Source of the DNA: Myxococcales bacterium
GTDB lineage: Bacteria; Myxococcota; Myxococcia; Myxococcales; Myxococcaceae
DNA: 11,953 bases
Reading direction: 5' to 3'
Assembly: GCA_003153055.1 (NCBI GenBank)
Contig: PMBV01000329.1
Location: 1 to 11,953, forward strand
The notes beneath the pieces were generated by a model. It ran no database searches and was not told where the DNA came from. It saw only the letters and a list, made by a program, of their open reading frames with translations. Below, in pieces: positions 1 through 7,592 of this stretch; within the stretch, counting starts at the first letter, position 1, and each line of letters begins with the position of its first letter. The position numbers and the translations under genes were made by a program.

Positions 1-271
1 AGCCATGATCGAATGCTCCTTGCTGGCTTTTCTCCCAGCGGTTGTTGAGGGGGCGGGGCCCGCCGGCTCCGTCCCCGCTTTTCTCCCGCTGCCAGTGGAT
101 CAGGAAATCACCCAGCAAGGTCCAGAAACCGGCAGCCGTGCCGAAAATCGCGCCGGCGGCACGGAGCGCCTACATCTGCCACCAGCGACGGCCGCTGCCG
201 GTCGAAACCACGAATCAGACCTGAGCCCCAGCTGCCTTGGCGCGGGGGTCACTCTGCCCGCTACCAAGAGC
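1..271. other. Unresolved region at left edge, no supported gene
   Basis: No gene is convincingly supported here. The + frame of the following coiled-coil gene stays open back to an ATG at position 5, but the translation is proline- and glycine-rich and low in complexity, so I do not extend the gene into it. On the - strand a frame is open from 169 to the edge (56 codons, after a TAG at 170-172). It reads like a short hydrophobic stretch (GTAAGFWTLLGDFLIHW) followed by a charged tail. It has no ATG, GTG or suitably placed TTG start and is unrecognised. It could be the remnant of a gene continuing off the left edge. The motif GAGAAAAGC occurs twice on the - strand, about 40 bases apart, without forming a clear repeat element. 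Confidence 0.4.
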
Positions 272-907
272 ATGATCGAGATTCGGCCCCCTGAGGGTGC
301 TGGTGACGACCTCTTCGCTATCGGACGAATCATCGGCTGGCTGAACCGAGGCAATGACCCCGACCTGCAATTCCTCTCGGTCTGGCTCAGCCAAATCGAC
401 TTCCGCCTGCGACTCAACGACGTCGGCCTCGCCCGGCAGTTCGTCCTCCAGCTTGCTGCGGCGCCAGTCACCGCCTCGTCGACCCTGGAAGAAGCGCTCC
501 GGAGGCTCGCGAAGGGAGGCCTCGAAAAGGCCGCAACCGTCGATGACGCTCGAGCTGCGCTGCAGAAGGAACGCGACGCGAGCCGCGAAGAGTGTCGACG
601 ACTCTCGGGAGAACTCGGCGCGTCGGAGGTGCGGGCTCGGGAGTTCGAGCAAGCCCTGATCGGATCCGTCGCGAAGACCCGCGAGTATGAGCAGCTCGAT
701 GCAGCGAAGCAGCGTCAGCTCCAGGAGGCGGCGCAGTCGGTCGCGGCCGCACAGCGACGCGTGGAGGAACTCGAGCAGGCGCTCCGCGCCGCACGACTGG
801 AGACAGATGAACTCAAAGCAACAATCGACTTCGTCAATCGGAGCCGCTTCTGGAAGGCTCGCAACGTATGGTTCGCCGGCAAACGAGCAGTCGGCCTTGC
901 TGAGTGA
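272..907 (+). CDS. Coiled-coil protein with C-terminal SRFWK-type tail, probable polysaccharide-locus protein
   Basis: The preferred start is the ATG at 272, giving 211 aa. The frame is open further back to an ATG at 5, but that part is low-complexity and unlike coding sequence. There is no strong ribosome binding site before 272, so the start is uncertain. Residues 1-75 are mixed, with a short hydrophobic run (LFAIGRIIGWL). Residues about 88-190 form a charged, alanine- and glutamate-rich heptad region typical of a long coiled coil (EELEQALRAARLETDELKA). The last 21 residues contain SRFWKARNVWFAGKRAVGL. This basic-aromatic tail is common at the C-terminus of coiled-coil extensions on glycosyltransferases and methyltransferases in O-antigen and exopolysaccharide clusters. 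No catalytic domain is visible. It may be a scaffold or chain-length-type accessory protein, or the detached tail of a larger glycosyltransferase. The deacetylase starts 27 bases downstream, so the two are probably co-transcribed. Confidence 0.6.
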   Translation: MIEIRPPEGAGDDLFAIGRIIGWLNRGNDPDLQFLSVWLSQIDFRLRLNDVGLARQFVLQLAAAPVTASSTLEEALRRLAKGGLEKAATVDDARAALQKERDASREECRRLSGELGASEVRAREFEQALIGSVAKTREYEQLDAAKQRQLQEAAQSVAAAQRRVEELEQALRAARLETDELKATIDFVNRSRFWKARNVWFAGKRAVGLAE

Positions 908-934
908 ACAGAATAGACCGGGTGAGGTGAGTCA

Positions 935-1768
935 ATGAGCATCGCGCAGTCACCACAGACGCTACTCCTGGGCGTCGACCTTGAAGACGTGCGCCTCCAG
1001 GTCCCAAATGGCGAGCGATATACCGATCGCGTACCTGCAATGACGCGAGAGTATCTCGCGCTCTTCCGCCGCTTCGGCGCGACAACGACGTTCTTCACCG
1101 TCGGAGAAGTGGCGCGAAGGCACCCGGCGCTTCTTCGAGAGATCGCCGACTCGGGGCATGAGATTGCCTGTCACACGAACACGCATTCGACGATCGACCG
1201 GCTGACACCGGCGTCCCTTCGTGAAGACCTCCAGCGGGCGCATGAGGCTTTTGAGGACGCTGGGGTTCCAAGACCGGTCGGCTTTCGAGCGCCCACGCTC
1301 TCACTCACAGAGAAGACCAGCTGGGCGTACGAGGTTCTCGGCGAAATGGGCTACGAGTACTCGAGCTCGGTGCTTCCGGCGCACAATCCTCTGTTCGGCT
1401 GGGCGGCCTTCGGAAAGCGGCCTCGACGCCAGTCATCGGTCGTGGAATTGCCCGTCTCCGTCCTTCCGCGAGTCGGGTTGCCTTTCGCGGCGGGCACGTA
1501 CCTGAGGGCTCTACCGACACCACTCATTGTGCTGGCGGCGCGCCTTCACGCGCGCCACCTCGGTCCGGTGGTCGGCTACGTGCACCCCTACGACATCGAC
1601 CTCGAGCAAGAGCGATTCATGCATCCGGGAATCAACGACTCCCGCTTCTACAATTGGCTCATGTACCACAACCGAGACACTGTGCTCGTCAAGTTGGAAG
1701 CGCTCTTGAATGCCGGTTTCGAGATGAAGAAGTACTCCACCTTCGTTCGAAGTGACCTGTGCCTATGA
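935..1768 (+). CDS. Polysaccharide deacetylase (NodB fold, XrtA/PEP-CTERM-locus type)
   Basis: This 277-aa protein is predicted to remove N- or O-acetyl groups from a glycan. The NodB-homology motifs are in order. An acidic LGVDLEDV motif lies at about 12-19, with catalytic and metal-binding Asp candidates D15 and D18. The metal-binding HxxxH lies at 80-84 within GHEIACHTNTH. GFRAPTLS (R118, P120) is at 116-123 and EYSSSV at 141-146. A late GYVHPYDID motif at 214-222 would supply the catalytic His (H217). The AAGTYLRALP segment (185-194) plus HPYDID matches the DUF3473-containing deacetylases found in exosortase/PEP-CTERM exopolysaccharide loci. No signal peptide is visible, so it probably acts in the cytoplasm, as those relatives are thought to. 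The start is supported by a strong Shine-Dalgarno (GAGGTGA, 924-930) four bases before the ATG. The substrate is unknown. The stop codon overlaps an ATG (ATGA) that opens a short truncated frame. Confidence 0.9.
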   Translation: MSIAQSPQTLLLGVDLEDVRLQVPNGERYTDRVPAMTREYLALFRRFGATTTFFTVGEVARRHPALLREIADSGHEIACHTNTHSTIDRLTPASLREDLQRAHEAFEDAGVPRPVGFRAPTLSLTEKTSWAYEVLGEMGYEYSSSVLPAHNPLFGWAAFGKRPRRQSSVVELPVSVLPRVGLPFAAGTYLRALPTPLIVLAARLHARHLGPVVGYVHPYDIDLEQERFMHPGINDSRFYNWLMYHNRDTVLVKLEALLNAGFEMKKYSTFVRSDLCL

Positions 1769-1842
1769 GCATCGAAGCTGGTCGACTCCTTTGGCCGCAA
1801 GTCGGACCAGAGCGAGCGTCGGCTCAACGCGCTCACACGTAG
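1765..1842 (+). pseudogene. Possible 5' stub of a lost gene, coupled to the deacetylase stop (ATGA)
   Basis: An ATG at 1765 overlaps the deacetylase TGA by four bases, the usual geometry for translational coupling. The frame begins MSIEAGRLLWPQVGPE and then stops at a TAG (1840-1842) after 25 codons. The first residues read like an ordinary protein start. The stop falls where the convergent GNAT gene begins to overlap (1833). I infer that the original downstream gene was cut off here by insertion or deletion. Chance is a real alternative, because ATGA overlaps occur randomly and 25 codons is short. Confidence 0.25.
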
Positions 1843-2909
1843 TCGTGGTCGAACCAGGTCAGATGCCAGTGGGGAAACGAGCTGGCGTCGAGCTGGAGCG
1901 TCGACGACTTGGGCCGGTGGACGACCAGCTTGAAGCTCTCCGACGTCTGCAGGAAGCCCGCTCGCGTCAGCAACCCACGGAAAGGCGAGTTCGGGTTCAG
2001 AATCGTCGCGACCAGGTCGGCACCTCCACGAATCGCCTCGCGCGTACATGCCCGCATGAGTTCGCGGCCTGAAGCGGAGTCGGCAGGGTCGTAAGCCATA
2101 TCAACCAGAGCCATGGCCTCGAGCCCCTTCATCTGGAGCTTGCGCAGTACCATGTACCCAATGACCACTCCTGCGCGCTTCGCAACGAAACAGGAGTAGG
2201 TGCGCGTGGACAACCCCTTGAAACGCCAGTTGAGGATCTCGGGGGTGCGCACGGCCATGGTCTTGAACCGCCCAGCGAGGCTCTCGAGCACCGGGGCCAG
2301 CGAGTGGTCGAAGCGGTCGACCTGCTCGACAGTGATCGACCGACTCGAAGGCAGCCATTGCCGAGTCAGCGCCCACCCTGCAAGCGTCAGCGGCAGCTTC
2401 CCCAGCGCCAGGGCCAGACCATTCTTCACGACCGTGGCAGCGACCCGGTTGAAGTTGATGGGCTTGGCGAACACCGGTACCTCGCCCAGTTTCTTCCAAC
2501 CCATGCGCAGGTGCGGCTCGAGCACGCCATCTCTGGTCACCAGCCCATAGGCGAAGGCGAGGTTCTTCTTCGGGTACTCTCTGAAGAAGTGGTTCTGCAG
2601 TGAGAAGAACAGGCTGCCCGTTCGGTTGGCCTTGTCAATCACCAGGTTCGAGGCAAAGCCGGCGACGACGCCCGCTTGAGTCTCGCCGCCCAGCTGAAAG
2701 GCGAACGGCAGCGCCCCATAATGGGCGATGACTGCCTCGCCCTCTTTCGCCACGAACTCCAGGTGGGTGCCGCTCGGAGTGTCGAAGTAGAGCCACTTCA
2801 GCATCGCCGGGAAGTTCTCGACCGTCAGGTCTTCGAGCAACAGATCGTTGCTCTTTGCCAGGGCTGCAACGGCTGGGAAATCGGCCTCTGTGACGTCCAC
2901 CATCTTCAC
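1833..2909 (-). CDS. Tandem GNAT-fold acyltransferase
   Basis: This 358-aa protein appears to hold two GNAT-like halves. The first (about 1-155) contains VVAGFASNLVI followed by a helix-rich NRTGSLFFSLQNHFF segment, a typical beta-4/alpha-3 region for acyl-CoA or acyl-ACP binding. The second (about 195-335) contains RTPEILNWRF (221-230), GVVIGYMVLRK, ALVDMAYDP and GADLVATILNPNSPFRGLLTRAGF. The C-terminus ends FPHWHLTWFDHDYV, a closing motif shared with GNAT proteins in exopolysaccharide loci. The GTG start at 2909 overlaps the ligase stop as GTGA; an in-frame ATG two codons later (2903-2901) is the alternative. It is the last gene of the operon, so I infer that it transfers the finished acyl group from an ACP or CoA to the amine or hydroxyl of the acceptor, perhaps a sugar. 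The acceptor cannot be read from sequence. Confidence 0.8.
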   Translation of the reverse strand: MKMVDVTEADFPAVAALAKSNDLLLEDLTVENFPAMLKWLYFDTPSGTHLEFVAKEGEAVIAHYGALPFAFQLGGETQAGVVAGFASNLVIDKANRTGSLFFSLQNHFFREYPKKNLAFAYGLVTRDGVLEPHLRMGWKKLGEVPVFAKPINFNRVAATVVKNGLALALGKLPLTLAGWALTRQWLPSSRSITVEQVDRFDHSLAPVLESLAGRFKTMAVRTPEILNWRFKGLSTRTYSCFVAKRAGVVIGYMVLRKLQMKGLEAMALVDMAYDPADSASGRELMRACTREAIRGGADLVATILNPNSPFRGLLTRAGFLQTSESFKLVVHRPKSSTLQLDASSFPHWHLTWFDHDYV

Positions 2910-4273
2910 GACTTGGGCTCCTCGAAGCCGCTGCGTTGCTTCTTGAACCGCTCGGTGTGCTGCGCGTCGGCGTCGACCAGAACGAAACGGAGGGGGATCT
3001 TGTACTTCGATAAGCGGGTCAGGCAGTGCGCGCGAAGTCGCTCAGTGACAGCCTCGGCAGATTCATCCGTCTCGAGCGAAATGCGGGCATGCACCACGTG
3101 GCCCATCAGAGGATGGGGCACGCCATACGCCGTGGCTTCCTTGATGTTCGGCGCCGACAGCAACACCGTCTCGACCTCCGCGGGGAAGACCTTCTGGCCG
3201 CCCACGTTGATCATGTCCGACTTCCGGCCAATGATGCGCATGTATTCCCCGCGCGTCTCGACCTGGTCTCCCGTGCACATCCACCCGTCGGCGTCGAAGG
3301 GGGTCGGCGCGTTGAGGTAGCCAACCATGTTCGCCTCGGAGCGCACCCACAGAATGTTGTCGACGACCTTGATCTCGAACCCGTCACCGCCAATCTTCAC
3401 CCACAACGAAGCGTCGTTCTCCGACTTCGAGCGCAGCACTCCCAGCTCCGAGAGGCCATAGGTCTGCTTGATCAGCGCCTTGGGAAAGATGCTGCGGACC
3501 TTCGCCAGCGTCGCTTCAGGCATGACCTCCGTACCGTAGGTGATGAGCTCGATCGACGAGAGGTCGAAGGCTCGGTAGGTCGACGAGGCGATGAGCAGGT
3601 TGATGAACGTGGGCGTGGTCGGCAGCAGCGTGGCCCTTCCGAATTGAATGGCCTCGCACACCGCCTTCGGGCTCCGGTCGGCAACGCACACGGCCGTACC
3701 GCCGTACGCAAAGGCACCCAGAAACGTGTTGAAGCCCCCAAAGTGGTCCATCAACAAGAACAGAATGGAACGCCAGCCCTGGCGCTCGACCGCGAACTTG
3801 CGCATCACGCGTTCACAGTCGTGGAGAATGCCCTTTGGCTTCCCAGTCGAGCCAGAGGTGAACACGACGAGGCCGGGGCTCTGGCGCTTCAAGAACTCGG
3901 TGACCAGCGCATTCGGCACAGGCGCGGGTAGCTTGCTGACCGAAACCTCATCGCTGGGGTCGACGGTGATGAGCACCTCGGCGCCTGCGATGGCGAGGAA
4001 AGCGTCGAGCTCGGCCTGCACCGCCCTGGTCAGCGGCACGATGATCGCGCGAGCCTTCATCAGGGCAAAAAAAAGCGAACAGGTCTTGGGAGAGAACTCT
4101 CCGAGCACTGCGCACACCGTGCCCGCCTTGATGCCGTGCTGTTCAAAGGCCACGGCCCAACCATCGACGCTGAGCAAGAAGTCGGTGTAGGACTGCTCAC
4201 GCCCGCGCCAGACGACGGCAGGCCGCGAGCCGTAGCCGGCCATTCGATCGAGTACTGTCTGAATCGCGTGCAT
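2906..4273 (-). CDS. AMP-forming acyl/aryl-acid ligase (ANL superfamily)
   Basis: At 455 aa this is a compact adenylate-forming enzyme. It is predicted to activate a carboxylic acid as acyl-AMP and load it onto CoA or the neighbouring ACP. The core motifs are clear: the P-loop FTSGSTGKPKG at 138-148, TYGLSELG at 271-278, WMCTGDQ at 331-337 and the hinge IGRKSDMINVGGQKVFPAEVE at 348-368. The C-terminal lysine motif is unusual. It reads TERFKKQR (440-447) where T-x-x-G-K-x-x-R is expected. The catalytic Lys (K444) and final Arg are kept, but the Gly is replaced by Phe. The protein is shorter than typical acyl-CoA synthetases (500-600 aa), which resembles stand-alone ligases that feed carrier proteins. 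A ribosome binding site (CGAGG, 4281-4285) sits seven bases from the ATG. The ACP-1 gene ends 20 bases upstream, which suggests direct loading of that ACP. The substrate is not predictable by eye. Confidence 0.88.
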   Translation of the reverse strand: MHAIQTVLDRMAGYGSRPAVVWRGREQSYTDFLLSVDGWAVAFEQHGIKAGTVCAVLGEFSPKTCSLFFALMKARAIIVPLTRAVQAELDAFLAIAGAEVLITVDPSDEVSVSKLPAPVPNALVTEFLKRQSPGLVVFTSGSTGKPKGILHDCERVMRKFAVERQGWRSILFLLMDHFGGFNTFLGAFAYGGTAVCVADRSPKAVCEAIQFGRATLLPTTPTFINLLIASSTYRAFDLSSIELITYGTEVMPEATLAKVRSIFPKALIKQTYGLSELGVLRSKSENDASLWVKIGGDGFEIKVVDNILWVRSEANMVGYLNAPTPFDADGWMCTGDQVETRGEYMRIIGRKSDMINVGGQKVFPAEVETVLLSAPNIKEATAYGVPHPLMGHVVHARISLETDESAEAVTERLRAHCLTRLSKYKIPLRFVLVDADAQHTERFKKQRSGFEEPKS

Positions 4274-4293
4274 CTGAGTTCCTCGCGCCAGTG

Positions 4294-4542
4294 CTACGTG
4301 GTGAAGACGACACCGTGCTCGCCGAGCACTTCTTTAATCAACGGAAAGCTGATGATCTCGAGCGACTGTTCTTCGGTCAAGGACACTTGAAACTGCTCTT
4401 CCAGCGCGAGCACCAGGTTCAAGTGCTTGAGAGAATCCCACCCGGGCACGTTGTCCATGGAGCTGTCGGCCGTGAGCGACTCCTCGGGCACACCGAACAC
4501 CTCAGCCAGCGTCTGCTTCAACTTCTGCTCACTAACCTGCAT
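4294..4542 (-). CDS. Acyl carrier protein (ACP-1), partner of FkbH
   Basis: This is an 82-aa stand-alone carrier protein. The phosphopantetheine attachment serine is S37 in VPGWDSLKHLNLV. The flanking acidic helices (VLALEEQFQVSLTEEQ) and the C-terminal helix (ISFPLIKEVL) complete a normal ACP fold. A longer reading from 4707 is open but only shadows the FkbH gene. The ATG at 4542 is fixed by a good Shine-Dalgarno (AGGAG, 4549-4553) six bases away. The gene starts 11 bases inside the end of the FkbH gene, so the two are translationally coupled and very probably partners. In characterised FkbH systems the glyceryl unit is placed on just such a small discrete ACP. A host phosphopantetheinyl transferase must activate it, since none is encoded here. 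Confidence 0.92.
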   Translation of the reverse strand: MQVSEQKLKQTLAEVFGVPEESLTADSSMDNVPGWDSLKHLNLVLALEEQFQVSLTEEQSLEIISFPLIKEVLGEHGVVFTT

Positions 4543-6361
4543 CGGTCGCTCCTGTTTTGAACTTGATCCACGCCGGAGGCGCGACTGGGGCTTGCACCTC
4601 GCGCTCCCAGACCTTGGTCTCGGTGGCCGTCTCGACGGGCTGAAACTGGTGCCCAGGGAAGAAGTCTTTGACCTGCGCATTCTTGGCGGTCGGCACGTAG
4701 CGCCCAACCACCTTGCGCGCGCCCTTCTTTTGGGCGCCGTGGTTGACGATGGTGCTCAGCAGGGCGTCTTCAACCCCCCGCCCGATGACCCGACAGCTGA
4801 GAAGGAAGCTGTCGATCTCGGCCACCGCCTGCGCGTAGGTCACGATCGCGACGCCCACCAAGCCCATATCTGCGACCTTGTCCTTGAGCCGCAGCGCGAA
4901 GACGTCAGCGCCGGGGTTCGACAGGAACGCGCGTATGTCGGCTTCGGTGTAGCGCCGGGTGGTGAGGTTGAACTGGTTGGTCTTCTGCGTCAACTGCGCC
5001 ACGCGGGGTATCTCGAGCTCGCTCGGGCGGCCGATGTCGACCTCGAGCTCGAGCTTCGCCAGAAACTCCTGCAGCGAACCCGAGGTGGCCTCGATTTGCT
5101 TTCGCTGCCGGTTGTCGCCGTACATCTCGTTGCGCCGCTGGTCTTCAGCCGAGAACGTCAACGAGTCGAAGAAGCCGCGACGCGTGAACTCGGCGCGAAA
5201 AGCTGACCCACTCTTGGGCATCTGAACGACCTCGACGTCCGGCAGATTCTCGCGCACGAACCCGGTCTCGAAGTCGCTGTCGTCGACGAAGACGAAACTG
5301 TCGAGGCCGATGTTGAGCTCGTTGGCGATGCGCCGGAGGTTGGTGACCTTGTCGTCCCAGTTGATTTGCCAGCTGGCGAAGTGCTTCTCACGCAAGAGCA
5401 TGTCCGGGTGCTCGCGCAGCACCTGCAGCACGTCGGCCAGATTGTTCTTGCTGCACAGCGCGAGAATCACGCCGCGGTCGTGGAGGTTCAGAATCTCCTC
5501 CTGGAAGGAGAGGAACGTCGACCCCGGGTACGAAGTGCCCAGCTTGATGCCACTCATCCCATCTTCCCCGATAACCCCACCCCAGAGCGTGTTGTCGCAG
5601 TCGAGGACCAGGCACTTCTTCGTCTTACCGCGCAGCGCCCGGAAGAACTTGCCCAGCTCACGCCCGATGGGAAGCAGCGCCTTCTGCGAGAGAGGCGCGC
5701 GCGCGAGGTGCCAGTGTCGATGGTCGAGGCAGTGCACCGAGCCGTGCGCCGCCACCAGACTCATGAGGTCCAGGACCGAGGTGCCGCCAGCCGCACGAGC
5801 CTCGTCGAGGAGCAGCTGGTTGAGCTGGATGATGGTCTGGGTCTGATACCCGGTCGACTGTCCATCGAGAATACCGAGCGTGGTCTCGGCGGGGAGTGGG
5901 AAGTTGTTGAAGACGACGGTCGCCTTCGAGTTCGCCCGAATCGCGCCGAGAAGCTCGTGCGTGTGCTGCCGAACGCGGTCGACCTCGGCGGCGATCTTCT
6001 CTTTCGAGCTGATGAACCGAGTGGTCAACGCGGGGCTGATGGTGTCGAGCCACTGCGCAACGAAGATGAAGTCGGGCTTGAAGTGGTAGAGCGCCGAGTC
6101 GGGGTTGAATACGTCAGCGGAGATCGAGTCGAAGTCGCCCACGTACAGCTCGGGGTGAACGCCCGCCTCGAAGGCCTCGACCGCAATGACCGGCAGCAGG
6201 GGCTCGATGGTGAAGTTGCGGAGCACCGCGATGCGATAGGTCGGGCGCTTCGAGACCTCAGGCGTCACCGTGCGCAGCTCATTCGCCGCGGAGGAGTACT
6301 GAGCATAGGTGCGCTGCTCGATGGTGGTGGCGAGCAGCTTGGCGAGTGAAGGGGGTAACAC
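4532..6361 (-). CDS. FkbH-like HAD-IIIC glyceryl-ACP synthase
   Basis: The length of 609 aa and the architecture match full-length FkbH-like proteins. An N-terminal SGNH-like region (about 40-235) contains VLRNFTIEPLLPVIAVEAF and VFNNFPLP. The HAD domain (about 249-400) has motif I LDCDNTLWGGVIGEDG (D254, D256, T258), motif II serine S304 in ALCSKNN, a lysine (K338) in WDDKVTNL and acidic motif FVDDSDFE (D360/D361). A C-terminal GNAT-like part (about 435-575) contains TNQFNLTTRRYTEADI and LSCRVIGRGVEDALL, both diagnostic of this family. Characterised members take 1,3-bisphosphoglycerate, remove phosphate and load a D-glyceryl unit onto an ACP. All HAD catalytic residues are present, so the enzyme should be active. 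The start is GTG, with Shine-Dalgarno AAAGGAG (6369-6375) spaced seven bases away. It ends overlapping ACP-1, its likely partner. Family assignment is secure; the exact acyl group is inferred. Confidence 0.93.
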   Translation of the reverse strand: MLPPSLAKLLATTIEQRTYAQYSSAANELRTVTPEVSKRPTYRIAVLRNFTIEPLLPVIAVEAFEAGVHPELYVGDFDSISADVFNPDSALYHFKPDFIFVAQWLDTISPALTTRFISSKEKIAAEVDRVRQHTHELLGAIRANSKATVVFNNFPLPAETTLGILDGQSTGYQTQTIIQLNQLLLDEARAAGGTSVLDLMSLVAAHGSVHCLDHRHWHLARAPLSQKALLPIGRELGKFFRALRGKTKKCLVLDCDNTLWGGVIGEDGMSGIKLGTSYPGSTFLSFQEEILNLHDRGVILALCSKNNLADVLQVLREHPDMLLREKHFASWQINWDDKVTNLRRIANELNIGLDSFVFVDDSDFETGFVRENLPDVEVVQMPKSGSAFRAEFTRRGFFDSLTFSAEDQRRNEMYGDNRQRKQIEATSGSLQEFLAKLELEVDIGRPSELEIPRVAQLTQKTNQFNLTTRRYTEADIRAFLSNPGADVFALRLKDKVADMGLVGVAIVTYAQAVAEIDSFLLSCRVIGRGVEDALLSTIVNHGAQKKGARKVVGRYVPTAKNAQVKDFFPGHQFQPVETATETKVWEREVQAPVAPPAWIKFKTGATDAG

Positions 6362-6374
6362 GACTGTGCTCCTT

Positions 6375-7592
6375 TCAGACCATCGCGATGCCGCCGCACA
6401 CGCGCAGCGTTTCGCCGGTGATGTGTACCGCGCCGGGGCTCAGAAGAAACTCGACGGCGTTGGCGATGTCTGCCACTTCAGCCAGGCGCCGCAGGGGGGT
6501 TTGCATCTTGGTGAGCATCTTGGCCTTGTCGGGCAGATTCGAGATCATGTCGGTTTTGGTCATGCCCGGCGCCACGAGGTTCACCCGCACTCCTTTGGGC
6601 CCGTACTCGACGGCGAGGGTGCGTGCAAACGCCGAGAGCGCGGCCTTCGTCGCCACGTAGGCCGACTGCTGGGCGGGAGGCACGCCATCGGTGAAGATCG
6701 ACCCGATGAAGACCAGCGAGCCGGTCTTGCGCGCGACCATGCCCGGGAGCACCGCCTGGGCGCAGTTGAACGCGCCGTGGAGCTGCACGTCGAGCTGGGT
6801 CTGAAAGGCTCCCCAGCTCAGCTCCTCGAACGGAGTGGGAATGGGCAGCGGAGCAGCGCAGTGAACGACGTGGTCGATGGGGCCGAACTCGCCCTCGCCG
6901 AAGGCCACCAGCTGCTTGACCTCGGCTTCGACGGCGACGTTGGCGTGCGCAGCCACCGCCTTGAGCCCCGCTGCTTTCAGCTCGTCTACCAGCGCCTTCG
7001 CCTCACTCTCACCACTGAGGTAGTTGACGACCACCTGGGCACCCTTCGAGGCGAGCTGTCTGGCGATGGCGGCGCCAATGCCCTTGCTGCCTCCGGTGAC
7101 GAGAACGACCTGCGCACGCTCGGTGGTCATCTCACGAGCCTCCTCTTTGACTTCGAGAACTTTGACATGGGACGTGCCCGTGATGAGCGCGTGCCCGTGC
7201 TGGTTGAGGACCTTGATCTTCAGAATGAGCACCCGCGTCGCGACCGACTTCTGATCGACCACGCCGGAGACGGTGATCGTGTCGCCGACGAAGGCGGGCA
7301 GCAGGAACTCGAGGGTCTGTGAGGTCCAGAGGGCGCCGCTGCCGGGGAGCAGCGTGCCGATGATCGTCGAGATGAACGACGACGAAACCATGCCGTGCAC
7401 GACGGGCCTACGAAACATGGTTCTGCGCGCGAACACTTCATCGACGTGCAGCGGGTTGTAGTCACCGGTCAGGCTCGCGAAGCTGTCGACGTCGGCCTGC
7501 GTGAGCGTGTGCTTGAGTTCTGCCTGGTCGCCCACTCGAATCTGGGCGAAGTCGAGGCTGAGCACTTTGACCTGCTCGCGGGCATAGCTCAC
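6375..7592 (-). CDS. Fused MaoC-like dehydratase and SDR reductase
   Basis: Two enzymes are joined in 405 aa. Residues 1-150 form a hot-dog MaoC/R-hydratase domain. The hydratase motif LTGDYNPLHVDEVFA (41-55) supplies the catalytic Asp44/His49 pair, and VVHGMVSSSFIS follows. Residues 158-405 are a FabG-like short-chain dehydrogenase with NAD(P) motif TGGSKGIG (166-173) and catalytic S298, Y312 and K316 (AYVATK). Two SDR signatures are altered. The NNAG motif reads HCAAP (244-248), and the usual catalytic Asn appears as Gln (Q270 in LDVQLHG). The Tyr-x3-Lys spacing points to a ketoreductase rather than a FabI-type enoyl reductase. Together the halves could reduce a 3-ketoacyl thioester and dehydrate it (or hydrate the enoyl). 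The GTG start overlaps the KAS III stop as GTGA. FkbH starts 13 bases after its end, its ribosome binding site touching this stop codon. Confidence 0.88.
   Translation of the reverse strand: MSYAREQVKVLSLDFAQIRVGDQAELKHTLTQADVDSFASLTGDYNPLHVDEVFARRTMFRRPVVHGMVSSSFISTIIGTLLPGSGALWTSQTLEFLLPAFVGDTITVSGVVDQKSVATRVLILKIKVLNQHGHALITGTSHVKVLEVKEEAREMTTERAQVVLVTGGSKGIGAAIARQLASKGAQVVVNYLSGESEAKALVDELKAAGLKAVAAHANVAVEAEVKQLVAFGEGEFGPIDHVVHCAAPLPIPTPFEELSWGAFQTQLDVQLHGAFNCAQAVLPGMVARKTGSLVFIGSIFTDGVPPAQQSAYVATKAALSAFARTLAVEYGPKGVRVNLVAPGMTKTDMISNLPDKAKMLTKMQTPLRRLAEVADIANAVEFLLSPGAVHITGETLRVCGGIAMV

Noticed and set aside
1783..1804. Weak hairpin between the convergent deacetylase and GNAT genes (CGACT/AGTCG)
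   Set aside because: The stem has only five pairs plus a wobble, the loop is 12 bases and no T-run follows on either strand, so it is not a supportable terminator.
3026..3931. Long plus-strand frame (301 codons) opposite the acyl ligase
   Set aside because: It is antisense to a gene with unmistakable ANL motifs, and its Arg/His/Val-rich composition is typical of a shadow frame.
4294..4707. Longer 137-aa reading of the ACP-1 gene
   Set aside because: The extra N-terminal part overlaps the FkbH C-terminus and looks non-coding. The internal ATG at 4542 has the ribosome binding site and begins the ACP fold.
6309..7322. Long plus-strand frame (337 codons) opposite the MaoC-SDR fusion
   Set aside because: It is antisense to a clear two-domain enzyme, and no motif or ribosome binding site supports it.
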